From the NCBI RefSeq assembly GCF_029892565.1, contig NZ_JARXVH010000001.1:744001-808000 (forward strand): a DNA stretch of 64,000 nt, in the 5' to 3' direction. A program made the translations under genes and the position numbers. Under the pieces are notes generated by a model. It searched no databases. It saw only the letters and a program-made list of their open reading frames with translations, and had not been told where the DNA came from. How positions within the stretch are numbered: the stretch's first letter is position 1; each line of letters starts with the position of its first letter. The stretch is from Streptomyces pseudovenezuelae. Lineage in GTDB: Bacteria; Actinomycetota; Actinomycetes; Streptomycetales; Streptomycetaceae. This document shows positions 15,151 through 23,516 of the stretch, in pieces.

Positions 15151-16026
15151 TCACGACACCCCGAACGCCTCCCGGTGATCCACCGCCCACTCCCGGTACG
15201 TCCGCGCCTCCCGCCCCAGCACCTCCCGCACATCCTCGGTGACGACGTCGTTCCCGCCGTCCTGGATGAAGCGCGCGGCGATCACAAGACCGTCCGCGTA
15301 CACCTCTCCCAGCCCGGCGGCGAGCAACTGCTCACGCCGCTCCTCGGGTGACAGGTCCTGGAGAGCCACCGGGCGGCCGAGGACCTCGCCGAGCACGGCG
15401 GCCTGCTCGTGCGCGGAGAGCGTCTCGGGGCCGGTCAGGGTGTACGTCCGTCCCGAGTGCCGTGGGTCGAGCAGCGCGGCCACCGCGATCTCGGCGATGT
15501 CCCTCGGGTCGACGACTCCCTGCTTCCCCGCGCCCATCATGTTGAGCGCGGGCGTGCCATCCCGAACGGACTGGGCCCAACTCAGCGTGTTGGACGCGAA
15601 GTTGGAGGGTCGCAGGATCGTCCACTCCAGCCCGCTCGCCCGGACCGCCTCCTCGCCGTGCAGATGCCAGGTACCGAAGCCGCCGACATCCGGGTCGCCC
15701 GCACCCAGACGGGGGTCACCCGTGCCGATCGCCGACAGCTTCACGATCCGCCGTACGCCCGCCGCTCGCGCCGCCGCCACCAGTCCCCGGTCGTGCTCCG
15801 CGTCGTCCGGTCCGAACACGCCCACCAGGAACGCGGCCTCCGCCCCGGTCATCGCCGCCTCGACCGAGGCCCGGTCGCGGTGATGGCCCGGCGCGGTCTC
15901 CACTCCCGAGGGCACCTGGGCACCCGCCGGGTCCCGGCTCAGGGCGCGCACCTTCTCGCCGCGCGCCGCGAGTTGTCGTACGACTTCACTGCCGATGGTG
16001 CCCGTGGCACCGGTCACAAGGATCAT
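15151..16026 (-). CDS. NmrA-like NAD(P)H-binding SDR protein
   Basis: A 291-residue atypical short-chain dehydrogenase. The N-terminus MILVTGATGTIGSEVVRQL gives the GxxGxxG nucleotide-binding motif. GEKVRALSRDP, AFLVGVFGPDDA and RIVKLSAIGTGD follow, and no YxxxK pair is visible, as in NmrA/NAD(P)H-azoreductase-like members. WTILRPSNFASN and YTLTGPETLSAHE are typical of this group. The start is the ATG at 16026, where the fold begins. It is divergent from an AraC regulator that may control it. Such proteins act as quinone/nucleotide reductases or redox sensors; the role here is open. Confidence 0.85.
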   Translation of the reverse strand: MILVTGATGTIGSEVVRQLAARGEKVRALSRDPAGAQVPSGVETAPGHHRDRASVEAAMTGAEAAFLVGVFGPDDAEHDRGLVAAARAAGVRRIVKLSAIGTGDPRLGAGDPDVGGFGTWHLHGEEAVRASGLEWTILRPSNFASNTLSWAQSVRDGTPALNMMGAGKQGVVDPRDIAEIAVAALLDPRHSGRTYTLTGPETLSAHEQAAVLGEVLGRPVALQDLSPEERREQLLAAGLGEVYADGLVIAARFIQDGGNDVVTEDVREVLGREARTYREWAVDHREAFGVS

Positions 16027-16122
16027 GTCCACCACGGTGGGCGGCGGGCGCCCCGGATCTCTTGGAAATTCCGGCACGGTTCCACGGCCCGCGGGGGTGT
16101 GCGGCGCGCCTACGGTGGAGGG

Positions 16123-16920
16123 GTGACGTACGCCGTGTCCCGCCAGATCCTGCCCACGCCCGAGACGCTGCGCCCGTGGATCGCGGGCATCGGGACCGTG
16201 ACGGTCGACGATGTGCCGACGGAGACGTTCATCCATCTGCCGGAGGCCGCCACCAAGGTGGTCATCCGCGGCGGGCCGAACGGCAGCCGCAGCATCCTGG
16301 TCGTCGGCCCGCGCGCCCGTGCCTCCTACCACCGGGGCAAGCGCTTCGTCTCCTGTGTGGAGATGCGGCTCGCGCCCGGCACGGTCCGTCCCCTGCTCGG
16401 CGTCTCGGCCGTCGAACTCCTCGGCCACGCCGTGCCATTGGGCGACCTGCCCGGTGCCGCGGCCGTACGGCTGGCACAGGAGCTGCGTCGGCTGGATCCC
16501 GAGGAGTCGCTGGCCCACCTCACCCACGTGCTCCCGGAGCGGCTCGCGTCCACCGCCGACCGGGCGCGAACCGAGTTGGTGCGTGCGGGAGTCGACGCGA
16601 TGTCGATCCGGTCCGGGCAGGTCCCCGCGCACGTCGGTGACGTGGCCCGTGAACTGGCCGTCAGCGAGCGGCAGTTGCGCAACCTGTTCGCCGAGGGCGT
16701 CGGGCTCTCCCCCAAGCACTTCGCCCGCATCAGCCGCGTACGGACCGTCCTCGACCACGCCGCGACCCGCTCCTGGGCCGACCTCGCGGCCGCCACCGGC
16801 TACTACGACCAGGCGCACATGACGACCGACTTCCGCACTTTGATGGGTGTCCCGCCCCGCTCGTACTTCACCGGGCGCCTGCCGCAGGCGACGCCCTGCC
16901 AGGCGATCCCGCGGCGCTGA
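16123..16920 (+). CDS. AraC family transcriptional regulator
   Basis: A 265-residue regulator. The N-terminal part (residues about 1-140) has a DUF6597-like effector region (ILPTPETLRPWIAGIGTVTV). The C-terminal AraC/XylS double helix-turn-helix contains RELAVSERQLRNLFAEGVGLSPKHFAR and then a TGYYDQAHMTTDFRTLMGVPPRSYF recognition segment. Two GTG starts fit: 16123 and 16135. The GGAGGGG stretch at 16117-16123 is better spaced for 16135, so the protein may be four residues shorter. It is divergent from the NmrA-like gene, which is its most likely target. Confidence 0.85.
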   Translation: MTYAVSRQILPTPETLRPWIAGIGTVTVDDVPTETFIHLPEAATKVVIRGGPNGSRSILVVGPRARASYHRGKRFVSCVEMRLAPGTVRPLLGVSAVELLGHAVPLGDLPGAAAVRLAQELRRLDPEESLAHLTHVLPERLASTADRARTELVRAGVDAMSIRSGQVPAHVGDVARELAVSERQLRNLFAEGVGLSPKHFARISRVRTVLDHAATRSWADLAAATGYYDQAHMTTDFRTLMGVPPRSYFTGRLPQATPCQAIPRR

Positions 16921-16964
16921 AAATCGGCTGCGGAGCCGGCCGGGCGGCTGGGATGCTCCGGATC

Positions 16965-17579
16965 ATGTCCGCACGACGCGTCAAGCCGAGCCTGTACATC
17001 TCCGTCGACATCGAGGCCGACGGCCCGATCCCCGGCCCGTACTCCATGCTCAGCTTCGGTGCCGCCGTCGCCGGGGTGCAGAACGCAGACGGGTTCACGG
17101 CCGCGGACCCGGAGCGGCAGACCTTCTACCGCGAACTGCGGCCGATCAGCGAGGAGTTCGTCCCGGAGGCGTTGGCCGTCAGCGGGCTCGACCGGGAGCG
17201 GCTGCGGGTGGAGGGCACCGAACCGGCCGACGCGCTGGGCGAGTTCACCGCGTGGGTCCGTGAGGTGGGCGCGGACGCCGGCGCGCAGCCCGTCATGTGC
17301 GGCTACCCGGCGCCGTACGACTGGACCTTCCTGTACTGGTACTTGATCCGCTTCACCGGTTCGAGTCCCTTCGGGCACTCGGGCTGCCTGGACATGAAGA
17401 CCCTGTACGCGACCAAGGCGGGGGTCCCGCTGCGGGCGGTGGCGAAGGGCACGATGCCCCGCCAGCTGCTGTCGAGGCGCCGTCACACCCATCACGCCCT
17501 GGACGACGCCGTCGAGCAGGCCGAGTTGCTGGCCAACCTCATGGCGTGGAACGGCAGTTCGCCCGCCGCCTCGCAGTGA
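16965..17579 (+). CDS. 3'-5' exonuclease, DEDD/RNase T-like
   Basis: A 204-residue exonuclease-like protein. The ExoI motif is SVDIEADGP (acidic residues D15 and E17 from this start). A central acid motif lies in a DWTFLYWYL segment, and the final motif is HTHHALDDAVEQA, giving the His and Asp of the DEDDh class. Length matches stand-alone DnaQ-like exonucleases. It would trim single-stranded DNA or RNA ends. An alternative in-frame ATG lies at 16953. It is co-directional with the AraC gene but 44 bases away, and converges on the permease gene with nine bases between stops. Confidence 0.82.
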   Translation: MSARRVKPSLYISVDIEADGPIPGPYSMLSFGAAVAGVQNADGFTAADPERQTFYRELRPISEEFVPEALAVSGLDRERLRVEGTEPADALGEFTAWVREVGADAGAQPVMCGYPAPYDWTFLYWYLIRFTGSSPFGHSGCLDMKTLYATKAGVPLRAVAKGTMPRQLLSRRRHTHHALDDAVEQAELLANLMAWNGSSPAASQ

Positions 17580-17588
17580 CGCCCCGGC

Positions 17589-18992
17589 TCAGTGGGCCGC
17601 CGCGATCTCCTCGCCCGCCTCCATCGGATGGGTCACGTCCTGTGCGTCCCGTTGCCTGCCCAGGTGGTTGAAGAGCAGGTTCAGTACGACGGCGGCCACG
17701 CAGCCCGTCGAGATGCCGGAGTCGAGAACGATCCGCACGGTCTCCGGGAAGGCGTGGTAGAAGTCCGGCGCCGTGATCGGGACGATGCCGACGGCCAGGG
17801 AGACGGCGACGATCAGGACGTTGTTGTCCTTGTCGAGGCCGGCCCGGACGAGGGTCTGGATGCCGCTGGCGGCGACCGAGCCGAACAGGACGACGCCGGC
17901 GCCGCCCAGGACCGGACGCGGTACGACGGCGATGAGCGAGGCCGCCATCGGGCACAGGCCCATCAGGACCAGGAAGCCGCCGCCGGTCGCGACGACGAAC
18001 CGGCTGCGGATGCGGGTCATCGCGACCAGGCCGATGTTCTGCGCGAAGGCGCTGCACATGAAGCCGTTGAAGAGCGGGCTGAGGGCCGAGCCGAGCGTGT
18101 CGGCGCGCAGACCGGCGGCGATGGTCCGTTCGTCCGCCGGGCGTTCGACGATCTCGCCCAACGCCAGCATGTCCGCGGTGGATTCGGTCATCGAGACCAC
18201 CATCACCACGATCATCGACACGATCGCGGCGAGCTGGAACTGCGGCGCACCGAAGTGGAACGGCGTCGGGAAGCCCACCACGTCCGCGTCGGTGACCGGG
18301 CCGAAGTCCGTGACGCCGAACGGGATCGCGACAAGCGTGCCCACGACCAGGCCGAGCAGTACGGCGATCTGCTTGACGAAGCCGGTGGTGAAGCGGCGCA
18401 GGAGCAGGACGATGAGGAGGGTCAGGCCTGCAAGACCCAGGAACCTCGTCGAACCGTAGTCGTGCGCGGCGGGGTTGGGGCCCTGCGCCCAGCCGAAGGC
18501 GACGGGCAGCAGGGACACGCCTATGAGCGTGATCACCGTGCCGGTAACCACCGGCGGGAAGAAGCGGATCGCCTTGCTGAAGAAGGGCGCCGCGATGAAG
18601 CCCAGCAGGCCCGCCACCATGACCGCGCCGAAGATGATCGGCAGCGCGTCGGACTTGCCCTCGGTGGAGGCGACGATCGCGGTCATCGGGGCGACGCCGG
18701 CGAAGGTGACGCCGTTGACGAAGGGCAGGCGGGCGCCGATCTTCCAGATGCCGAGCGTCTGGAGGAAGGTGGCGAGTCCCGCGGTGAAGAGGCAGGCGCC
18801 GGTGAGGAAGGTCAGTTCGGTGCCGGAGAGGCCGATGGCCGCCCCGACGATGAGCGGCGGGGCGACGACTCCCGCGTACATGGCCGCCACGTGTTGCAGG
18901 CCCGTGGTGGCCATCTTGAGTGCGGGAAGTTTTTCGTCGACGGGATGGACGACGGGTTGGCTGTCTGGGTGGGTGACGGGGTGGGCGGTCAC
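17589..18992 (-). CDS. NCS2 nucleobase:cation symporter, urate/xanthine permease
   Basis: A 467-residue membrane transporter of the NAT/NCS2 family, with about 12-14 hydrophobic segments. It shows the family signature QNIGLVAMTRIRSR (Q-N-x-G-x(4)-T-R) and the conserved MTESTADMLALGEI segment, whose Glu contributes to substrate binding in the family. The N-terminus LKMATTGLQHVAAMYAGVVAPPLIVG is typical of xanthine/urate permeases. The GTG at 18992 is chosen because GGAGGAG lies just upstream; longer in-frame starts do not fit. Location beside the uric acid genes supports urate or xanthine uptake feeding them. Confidence 0.88.
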   Translation of the reverse strand: MTAHPVTHPDSQPVVHPVDEKLPALKMATTGLQHVAAMYAGVVAPPLIVGAAIGLSGTELTFLTGACLFTAGLATFLQTLGIWKIGARLPFVNGVTFAGVAPMTAIVASTEGKSDALPIIFGAVMVAGLLGFIAAPFFSKAIRFFPPVVTGTVITLIGVSLLPVAFGWAQGPNPAAHDYGSTRFLGLAGLTLLIVLLLRRFTTGFVKQIAVLLGLVVGTLVAIPFGVTDFGPVTDADVVGFPTPFHFGAPQFQLAAIVSMIVVMVVSMTESTADMLALGEIVERPADERTIAAGLRADTLGSALSPLFNGFMCSAFAQNIGLVAMTRIRSRFVVATGGGFLVLMGLCPMAASLIAVVPRPVLGGAGVVLFGSVAASGIQTLVRAGLDKDNNVLIVAVSLAVGIVPITAPDFYHAFPETVRIVLDSGISTGCVAAVVLNLLFNHLGRQRDAQDVTHPMEAGEEIAAAH

Positions 18993-19103
18993 GGCGGCTC
19001 CTCCGGGCGGGTAACACGTCGGCTCTGACGTGGGTTTCAGGAGGTGATGCGCGGTCGTGCGGGACCGGGACGGAACCCAATGAATGGGGCGGGTAAGGCC
19101 GTT

Positions 19104-19133
19104 CCGGGGCGCACACATCCATGCACGCCCCGG
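19104..19133 (-). terminator. Hairpin downstream of deaminase gene
   Basis: CCGGGGCG / CGCCCCGG, a perfect 8-bp stem with a 14-nt loop, about 50 bases after the deaminase stop on the minus strand. A plausible terminator separating it from the permease gene. Confidence 0.45.
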
Positions 19134-19184
19134 CCACGGCCACCGGACGAGGGCCGTCCCCCTCGACCGGAGATCTTCAACTGG

Positions 19185-20564
19185 TCAGCCCTGCGCGGCG
19201 ATTCCTGCCAGGCGCCGGGCCTCCTCCCGCGTGGAGCGGGCGATGGCGTCCTCGTCGACATGCAACAGGCGGCCCGCCTCGACGATCTGACGGCCGTTCA
19301 CGAACGACGCGGTGACCGGGGCCGCCGCGCCGAAGACCAGCGCGGTCACCGGATCGGCGATGGACGCGTGGGCGAGGGTGTCCAGCCTCCACAGCACCAG
19401 GTCGGCCAGCTTGCCGGGCTCCAGCGAGCCGATCTCGGCGGCGCGGCCCAGGACTTGGGCGCCACCGTAGGTGCCGAGGCGCAGCGCCTGACGGGCGTTG
19501 AGAGCGGCCTCGCGGTGGGCACCGAGGCGGTTGATGAGGAGGGCGTTGCGCAGTTCGGTGTGGAGTTCGCCGGACTCGTTGGAGGCGGTGCCGTCGACGC
19601 CGAGGCCGACCGGGACGCCGGCGGCGAGCATGTCGGGGACGCGGGCGATACCGGCGGCGAGGCGGGCGTTGGAGGAGGGACAGTGGGCGACGCCGGTCTT
19701 CGTCCGGGCGAAGGCGGCGATGTCGGAGTCGTTCATGTGGACGCAGTGCGCCATCCACACCTCCTCGCCGAGCCAGCCGGTGGACTCGAAGTAGTCGGTC
19801 GGGCCCATGCCGAACAGCTCCTTGCAGAACTGCTCCTCCTCGACCGTCTCCGAGCCGTGCGTGTGCAGCCGTACACCGAGCCGGCGGCCCAACTCGGCGC
19901 CCTCACGCATGAGTTCGGTGGATACGGAGAAGGGCGAGCAGGGCGCGACGGCGACCTGGGTCATCGCGTCGAAGGAGGCGTCGTGGTGCTCCCGTACCGT
20001 CGCCTCGGTCGCGGCCAGCGCGCCTTCGAGGGTCTCGACGGCGAAGTCCGGCGGCAGCCCGCCGTCCTTCTCGCTGCGGTCCATGGAGCCGCGGGCCAGC
20101 GTGAAGCGGACGCCCATCTCGCGGGCGGCGCCGATGATGGCGCCGGAGAGGTCGCCGGAGCCCTTGGGGAAGACGTAGTGGTGGTCCAGCGCGGTGGTCA
20201 CACCGCCGCGGGCCAGCATCGCGAGGGAACCCTGCGCGGCGGCGCGGACCATCGGCTCGTCGATGCGCGCCCAGGTCGGGTACAGGGCGACGAGCCAGTT
20301 GAAGAGGTTGTGGTCGGTGGCCAGGCCCCGGGTGATCCACTGGTAGAAGTGGTGGTGGGTGTTGACCAGGCCGGGGGTCACCAGGTGGCCGGTGGCGTCG
20401 ATGCGGCGTACGACGTTCTCCAGGCCCTCGGGGGCCCGGCCCGCGCCGAGCGACTCGATGCGGTTGCCGGCGACGACGAGGTGGCCGGTGGCGTACTCCG
20501 TGTCCTTGGCGTCGACGGTCGCGATCGAACAGTTCTCGATGACGATGCGCTGAGCTGCTGCCAT
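19185..20564 (-). CDS. 8-oxoguanine deaminase-type amidohydrolase
   Basis: A 459-residue metal-dependent amidohydrolase of the cytosine deaminase/TRZ-ATZ group. Metal ligands are visible in NTHHHFYQW (H-x-H), HTHGSETVEEE, the CVHMNDSD histidine and GVDGTASNES. The overall pattern, including LDHHYVFPKG, matches proteins described as 8-oxoguanine deaminases, which convert 8-oxoguanine to uric acid; isocytosine or guanine-like substrates are alternatives. Position directly downstream of urate oxidase, and ahead of a purine permease on the same strand, fits delivery of urate to the oxidase. Confidence 0.82.
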   Translation of the reverse strand: MAAAQRIVIENCSIATVDAKDTEYATGHLVVAGNRIESLGAGRAPEGLENVVRRIDATGHLVTPGLVNTHHHFYQWITRGLATDHNLFNWLVALYPTWARIDEPMVRAAAQGSLAMLARGGVTTALDHHYVFPKGSGDLSGAIIGAAREMGVRFTLARGSMDRSEKDGGLPPDFAVETLEGALAATEATVREHHDASFDAMTQVAVAPCSPFSVSTELMREGAELGRRLGVRLHTHGSETVEEEQFCKELFGMGPTDYFESTGWLGEEVWMAHCVHMNDSDIAAFARTKTGVAHCPSSNARLAAGIARVPDMLAAGVPVGLGVDGTASNESGELHTELRNALLINRLGAHREAALNARQALRLGTYGGAQVLGRAAEIGSLEPGKLADLVLWRLDTLAHASIADPVTALVFGAAAPVTASFVNGRQIVEAGRLLHVDEDAIARSTREEARRLAGIAAQG

Positions 20565-20619
20565 GGTTCGTCCTATTCGCTGTGTGGAATGGGCACGGCA
20601 GGACCCCGGGATTTGAGTA

Positions 20620-20649
20620 CCGTGGCCCGCACGAGAGGGCGGACCACGG
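20620..20649 (-). terminator. Hairpin downstream of urate oxidase
   Basis: CCGTGG + CCGC pairs with GCGG + CCACGG, ten base pairs with one C-A mismatch and an 8-nt loop, 20 bases after the urate oxidase stop on the minus strand. It may partly separate the uricase operon from the deaminase gene. Confidence 0.5.
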
Positions 20650-20668
20650 GTGCCGCAAAGGGAGTTGC

Positions 20669-21616
20669 TCAGAGGTTGGTGAGGTCCACCGGGATCTTCG
20701 GCTCACAGCCGTCCCGCAGGATCGTCGCCTCGATCAGGCCGTAGGGCCGGTCGGCGGCGAAGTACACCTCATTCTCGTTCTTCAGCCCGAACGGCTCCAG
20801 GTCCACAAGGAAATGGTGCTTGTTGGGGAGCGAGAAGCGGACCTCGTCTATCTCGCTGCGGCTGTTGAGGATCCGCGAACCCATTTGGTACAGGGTCTGC
20901 TGGAGCGAGAGCGAGTACGTCTCGGCGAAGGCCTGGAGCATGTGCTTCCTCACCTGCTCGTAGGACTTCTCCCAACTCGGCATCTTCTCCTCGTCGTCGG
21001 ACCAGTTGAAGCGCCAGCGGGCGGAGACCTGGGTGGCCAGGATGCGGTCGTAGGCCTCGGGGAGCGTCGTGTACTTGTCCTTGACGTAGCCCCAGAACTC
21101 GGAGTTGGTCGAGTTCATCACGACCAGGTCCTTCAGCCCGGATATGACCTCCCACGACTCACCGTCGTAGGTGATCTGCGTGACCCGGGTCTCCTGGCCC
21201 TTGCGGACGAAGGAGTGCTTGACCTCGTCGGCGCCGATGAACTTGGAGTTGGCGTCGGAGGTCTCGATCCGCTCCCAGGAGTACTCCTCGATGCGGATGC
21301 GCGCGGTCTTGATCGGCTCCTGGCTGGTCACGAAGTGCCGGGCGAGGTGGATGCCGAACTGCTCGGCGGACTCGATGCCGTGCTCCTTGGCGAACGCGTA
21401 CACCGTGTTCTTGGTGGTGTCGGTCGGCAGCACGTTGGCGTTCGAGCCGGAGTAGTGGACCTCGTCCATGTCGCCGCTCAGCGCCACGGACACGTTGAGG
21501 TCCTTGATGTGATGGGTGGCGCCGTCCCGCGTGATCTTGACGACTCGGTTCTCGGCCTTGCCGTACTGGTTCTGCCCAAGGATCACAGGGTGGGGTGGGC
21601 GGGAATTGACTGCCAT
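20669..21616 (-). CDS. pucL: Urate oxidase (uricase)
   Basis: A 315-residue cofactor-free urate oxidase that converts uric acid and O2 to 5-hydroxyisourate and H2O2. The catalytic lysine is in NQYGKAENRVVK (K20), and the catalytic threonine region is LPTDTTKNTVYAFAK. Conserved HFVTSQEPIKTARIRIEEYSWER and the C-terminal LPNKHHFLVDLEPFGL segment are present. Length is normal for the single-function enzyme. The start is ATG 21616, five bases after the stop of the HIU hydrolase gene. The H2O2 by-product explains why a catalase gene lies in the same neighbourhood under a similar promoter. Confidence 0.96.
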   Translation of the reverse strand: MAVNSRPPHPVILGQNQYGKAENRVVKITRDGATHHIKDLNVSVALSGDMDEVHYSGSNANVLPTDTTKNTVYAFAKEHGIESAEQFGIHLARHFVTSQEPIKTARIRIEEYSWERIETSDANSKFIGADEVKHSFVRKGQETRVTQITYDGESWEVISGLKDLVVMNSTNSEFWGYVKDKYTTLPEAYDRILATQVSARWRFNWSDDEEKMPSWEKSYEQVRKHMLQAFAETYSLSLQQTLYQMGSRILNSRSEIDEVRFSLPNKHHFLVDLEPFGLKNENEVYFAADRPYGLIEATILRDGCEPKIPVDLTNL

Positions 21617-21621
21617 GTCTG

Positions 21622-22044
21622 CTAGCTCCCTCGGTATACGGAGTAGCCGAACGGGTTGAGCAGCAACGGCACGTGGTAGTGCTCCCCGGCCTGCACAGCG
21701 AAGGTGATCGCCACCTCGGGGAAGAACACTCCGGTCGCACCGCTGTCCCGATTCGCGGGGGCGTCCTGCTGCGCATCGGCTTGCTTGTTCTCGAACTTCG
21801 AGAAATCGGACTTCAGGAAATACGGCTCCACTTCGAAGTCGAGCCGTACGTGTGTGGTGCCCTCCGGCAGCGCCGGCAGGTCCTTGCACCGCCCGTCCGC
21901 GTCGGTCGCGGAGCCACCGAGCGGCTGCCACTCCTCCAACTGGCCGCTGCGGGCCGCGAGTTGGACGGCGACGCCCTCGGCGGGGCGGCCGACGGAGGTG
22001 TCCAGGATGTGGGTGGACACGGAGGCGGTGGTGCTCGTGCTCAT
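21622..22044 (-). CDS. pucM: 5-hydroxyisourate hydrolase
   Basis: A 140-residue transthyretin-like enzyme that hydrolyses 5-hydroxyisourate to OHCU, the second step of urate breakdown. Diagnostic features are the N-terminal STHILDTSVGRPAEGVAVQL, the middle VRLDFEVEPYF region, and the C-terminal HYHVPLLLNPFGYSVYRGS ending in the YRGS tetrapeptide. It is longer than the usual 110-120 residues because of a Gln/Ala-rich insertion around KFENKQADAQQ. Its start overlaps the stop of the OHCU decarboxylase gene (ATGA), giving translational coupling. Confidence 0.95.
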   Translation of the reverse strand: MSTSTTASVSTHILDTSVGRPAEGVAVQLAARSGQLEEWQPLGGSATDADGRCKDLPALPEGTTHVRLDFEVEPYFLKSDFSKFENKQADAQQDAPANRDSGATGVFFPEVAITFAVQAGEHYHVPLLLNPFGYSVYRGS

Positions 22045-22556
22045 GCCTGCTCTTCCTGTACGAGGTTGCCGAGCCGGATGCGGTTGATCTTGCCGAGTTC
22101 GGCGCGGACGATCTCGCGCTCCTGCTCGGGCGAGTTGCCGATCCGTTCCTTGACCGCGTCCCGCATCTGCTCACCGGTCCGGCCGGTGGCGCAGATGAGG
22201 AAGACATGGCCGAACCGCTCCTGGTAGGCCAGGTTCAGCTCCAGCATCTCCGCCTTGAGCTCCTCGGAGGCGCCGGCCATGCCGCGCTGCTCCCGGCTGG
22301 AGGTCGGGTCGCCCGGCTTGGGGCGGCCGATCGGCGGGTGGCCGGCCATCGCCTCGGCCAGGTCGTCCGCGGTCAGCTCGGCCATCGCCGCGTCGCTCGC
22401 GGAGCAGAGGTCCTCGGGGTCGGCGTACGGACGGGCGGCCAGCAGCCGCTTCGCCCACGCCGTGGAAGCGCACGCCTCGTGGAGGGCGGCGAGGGCCGCG
22501 TGCTCCTCCAGGACGTTGAACCGGGCGAGCCCCGGGGGCGTGGAAGTCGACGTCAC
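22041..22556 (-). CDS. uraD: 2-oxo-4-hydroxy-4-carboxy-5-ureidoimidazoline decarboxylase
   Basis: A 171-residue OHCU decarboxylase that completes conversion of urate to (S)-allantoin. The catalytic histidine sits in MAGHPPIGRP. The FGHVFLICATGRTGEQM segment and the helical Glu residues are conserved. First gene of the three-gene urate operon (uraD, HIU hydrolase, urate oxidase), with an ATGA overlap to the next gene. A well-formed promoter with a palindromic operator lies 50-90 bases upstream. Confidence 0.95.
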   Translation of the reverse strand: MTSTSTPPGLARFNVLEEHAALAALHEACASTAWAKRLLAARPYADPEDLCSASDAAMAELTADDLAEAMAGHPPIGRPKPGDPTSSREQRGMAGASEELKAEMLELNLAYQERFGHVFLICATGRTGEQMRDAVKERIGNSPEQEREIVRAELGKINRIRLGNLVQEEQA

Positions 22557-22605
22557 GGGTGCCTCCGTGGCCGCGGAACGGCCTTCGTGCTGAACGGGCT
22601 GCGAG

Positions 22606-22646
22606 TAGCTAACGCCCTCGGAAACACCGCGTCAACACTTTGTTGA
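22606..22646 (-). promoter_or_regulatory. Urate operon promoter with TCAACA-N3-TGTTGA operator
   Basis: On the minus strand, -35 TTGACG (22630-22635) and a -10-like TTAGCT (22607-22612) are separated by 17 bases. The palindrome TCAACACTTTGTTGA (plus-strand 22632-22646) overlaps the -35 box. The catalase gene has the same arrangement, which suggests one regulator for both. Confidence 0.65.
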
Positions 22647-22690
22647 AAATTCCGGGTAACAAAGCCACGGAAGCCGCCCGGCGGCCCGGC

Positions 22691-23059
22691 TCAGGCCTCT
22701 TTCTCCCGGTTCAGGTAGTTGTAAACCGTGAACCGGCTGACCCCCAGCGCACCCGCGACGGTCTCCACGCCGTGCCGTACCGAGAAGGCGCCCCGCGCCT
22801 CCAGTATCCGTACGACCTCCTGCTTGGCCTTGCGGTCCAGCTCGGCGAGCGGCTTGCCCTGCTTGCGCTCCATCGCGGCCAGGATGTGGTCCAGCGAGTC
22901 CGCGAGCTGCGGCAGTCGTACGGCGACCACGTCCACGCCCTCCCAGGCGAGCACGACGTCGTCGGGTCCCGCCTCGTCCGGCGGGACCATCTCCCCGCCC
23001 ATGGCGTCGACCAGCGGCTTCACGGCCGTGATGAAGGGTTCGTCCCCGGTGCGGTTCAC
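22691..23059 (-). CDS. Small Fis/PucR-type helix-turn-helix protein
   Basis: A 122-residue protein with a C-terminal helix-turn-helix: ILEARGAFSVRHGVETVAGALGVSRFTVYNYLNREK. This resembles the C-terminal HTH_30 of PucR-type purine regulators or a Fis-like fold. The N-terminal half (AVKPLVDAMGGEMV, then DDVVLAWEGVDVVAVRLPQL) is a small alpha/beta domain of unknown ligand. It lies just upstream of the urate operon, 134 bases before uraD, and overlaps the upstream gene by ATGA. The obvious role is control of urate catabolism, perhaps by binding the TCAACA-N3-TGTTGA palindrome, but no binding evidence exists here. Confidence 0.8.
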   Translation of the reverse strand: MNRTGDEPFITAVKPLVDAMGGEMVPPDEAGPDDVVLAWEGVDVVAVRLPQLADSLDHILAAMERKQGKPLAELDRKAKQEVVRILEARGAFSVRHGVETVAGALGVSRFTVYNYLNREKEA

Positions 23060-23307
23060 GCGCCGTCCTCCCCGATCACGTTGACCTGCAGGGAGATCCG
23101 GGTGGCGCCTGCTTCCAGGCTCTTGCGCAGCAGCGCGTCCACGGCGGTGAGTACGGCGTCGGAGGCGCCCTCCGCCGTGTTGCCGAACGGCCCGACGTCC
23201 ACCGCGTCCAGCTCACCGGCCTCGATGACCTCACGGGCGACGACCGCGTGCGCGGGTGCCTCGTCGAGGTCGAAGGGTTCGGTGGTGAACTCCACTCTCA
23301 GTCGCAT
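23056..23307 (-). CDS. Small MTH1187/YkoF-like protein
   Basis: An 83-residue protein. It opens MRLRVEFTTEPF and continues with VGPFGNTAEGASDAVLTAVDALLRKSLEAGATRISLQVNVIGE. This resembles the MTH1187/thiamine-binding YkoF-like ferredoxin-fold family, whose members bind small ligands such as thiamine. The start is the ATG at 23307; the open frame extends upstream without a better start. It is translationally coupled (ATGA) to the HTH gene, so it may supply a ligand-sensing partner for that regulator. The family call is moderate. Confidence 0.65.
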   Translation of the reverse strand: MRLRVEFTTEPFDLDEAPAHAVVAREVIEAGELDAVDVGPFGNTAEGASDAVLTAVDALLRKSLEAGATRISLQVNVIGEDGA

Positions 23308-23516
23308 ACTGCCCCCAGACACGGTCCTGACCTGCGTACCCGCCCGGATCACCCGTAGCGAGGGCACATCGGGGCACCACCGGGAGGACATCTCGGCGAC
23401 ACCGGGACCGTGCACTCCGGACACCGGCGACGCCGGTCGGTCCGCCCGCGAGCGACTCTAACGGACCCAGGGATCACCTCGCCGGGTACACGACAGCGGA
23501 CGGATCGGCCGGGGCC

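Noticed and set aside
16063-16084. TGGAA...TTCCA and GGAAATTCC between the NmrA-like and AraC genes
   Set aside because: The arms are only 4-5 bp, too short to separate from chance in this sequence, although the location would suit an operator.
17358-17368. GGTTCGAGTCC, which looks like a tRNA T-loop
   Set aside because: It lies inside the exonuclease gene and has no acceptor, D or anticodon stems around it.
23423-23437. ACCGGCG-A-CGCCGGT palindrome upstream of the MTH1187-like gene
   Set aside because: A 7-bp GC-only palindrome is expected often by chance in such DNA, and it lies over 100 bases from the start without a visible promoter.
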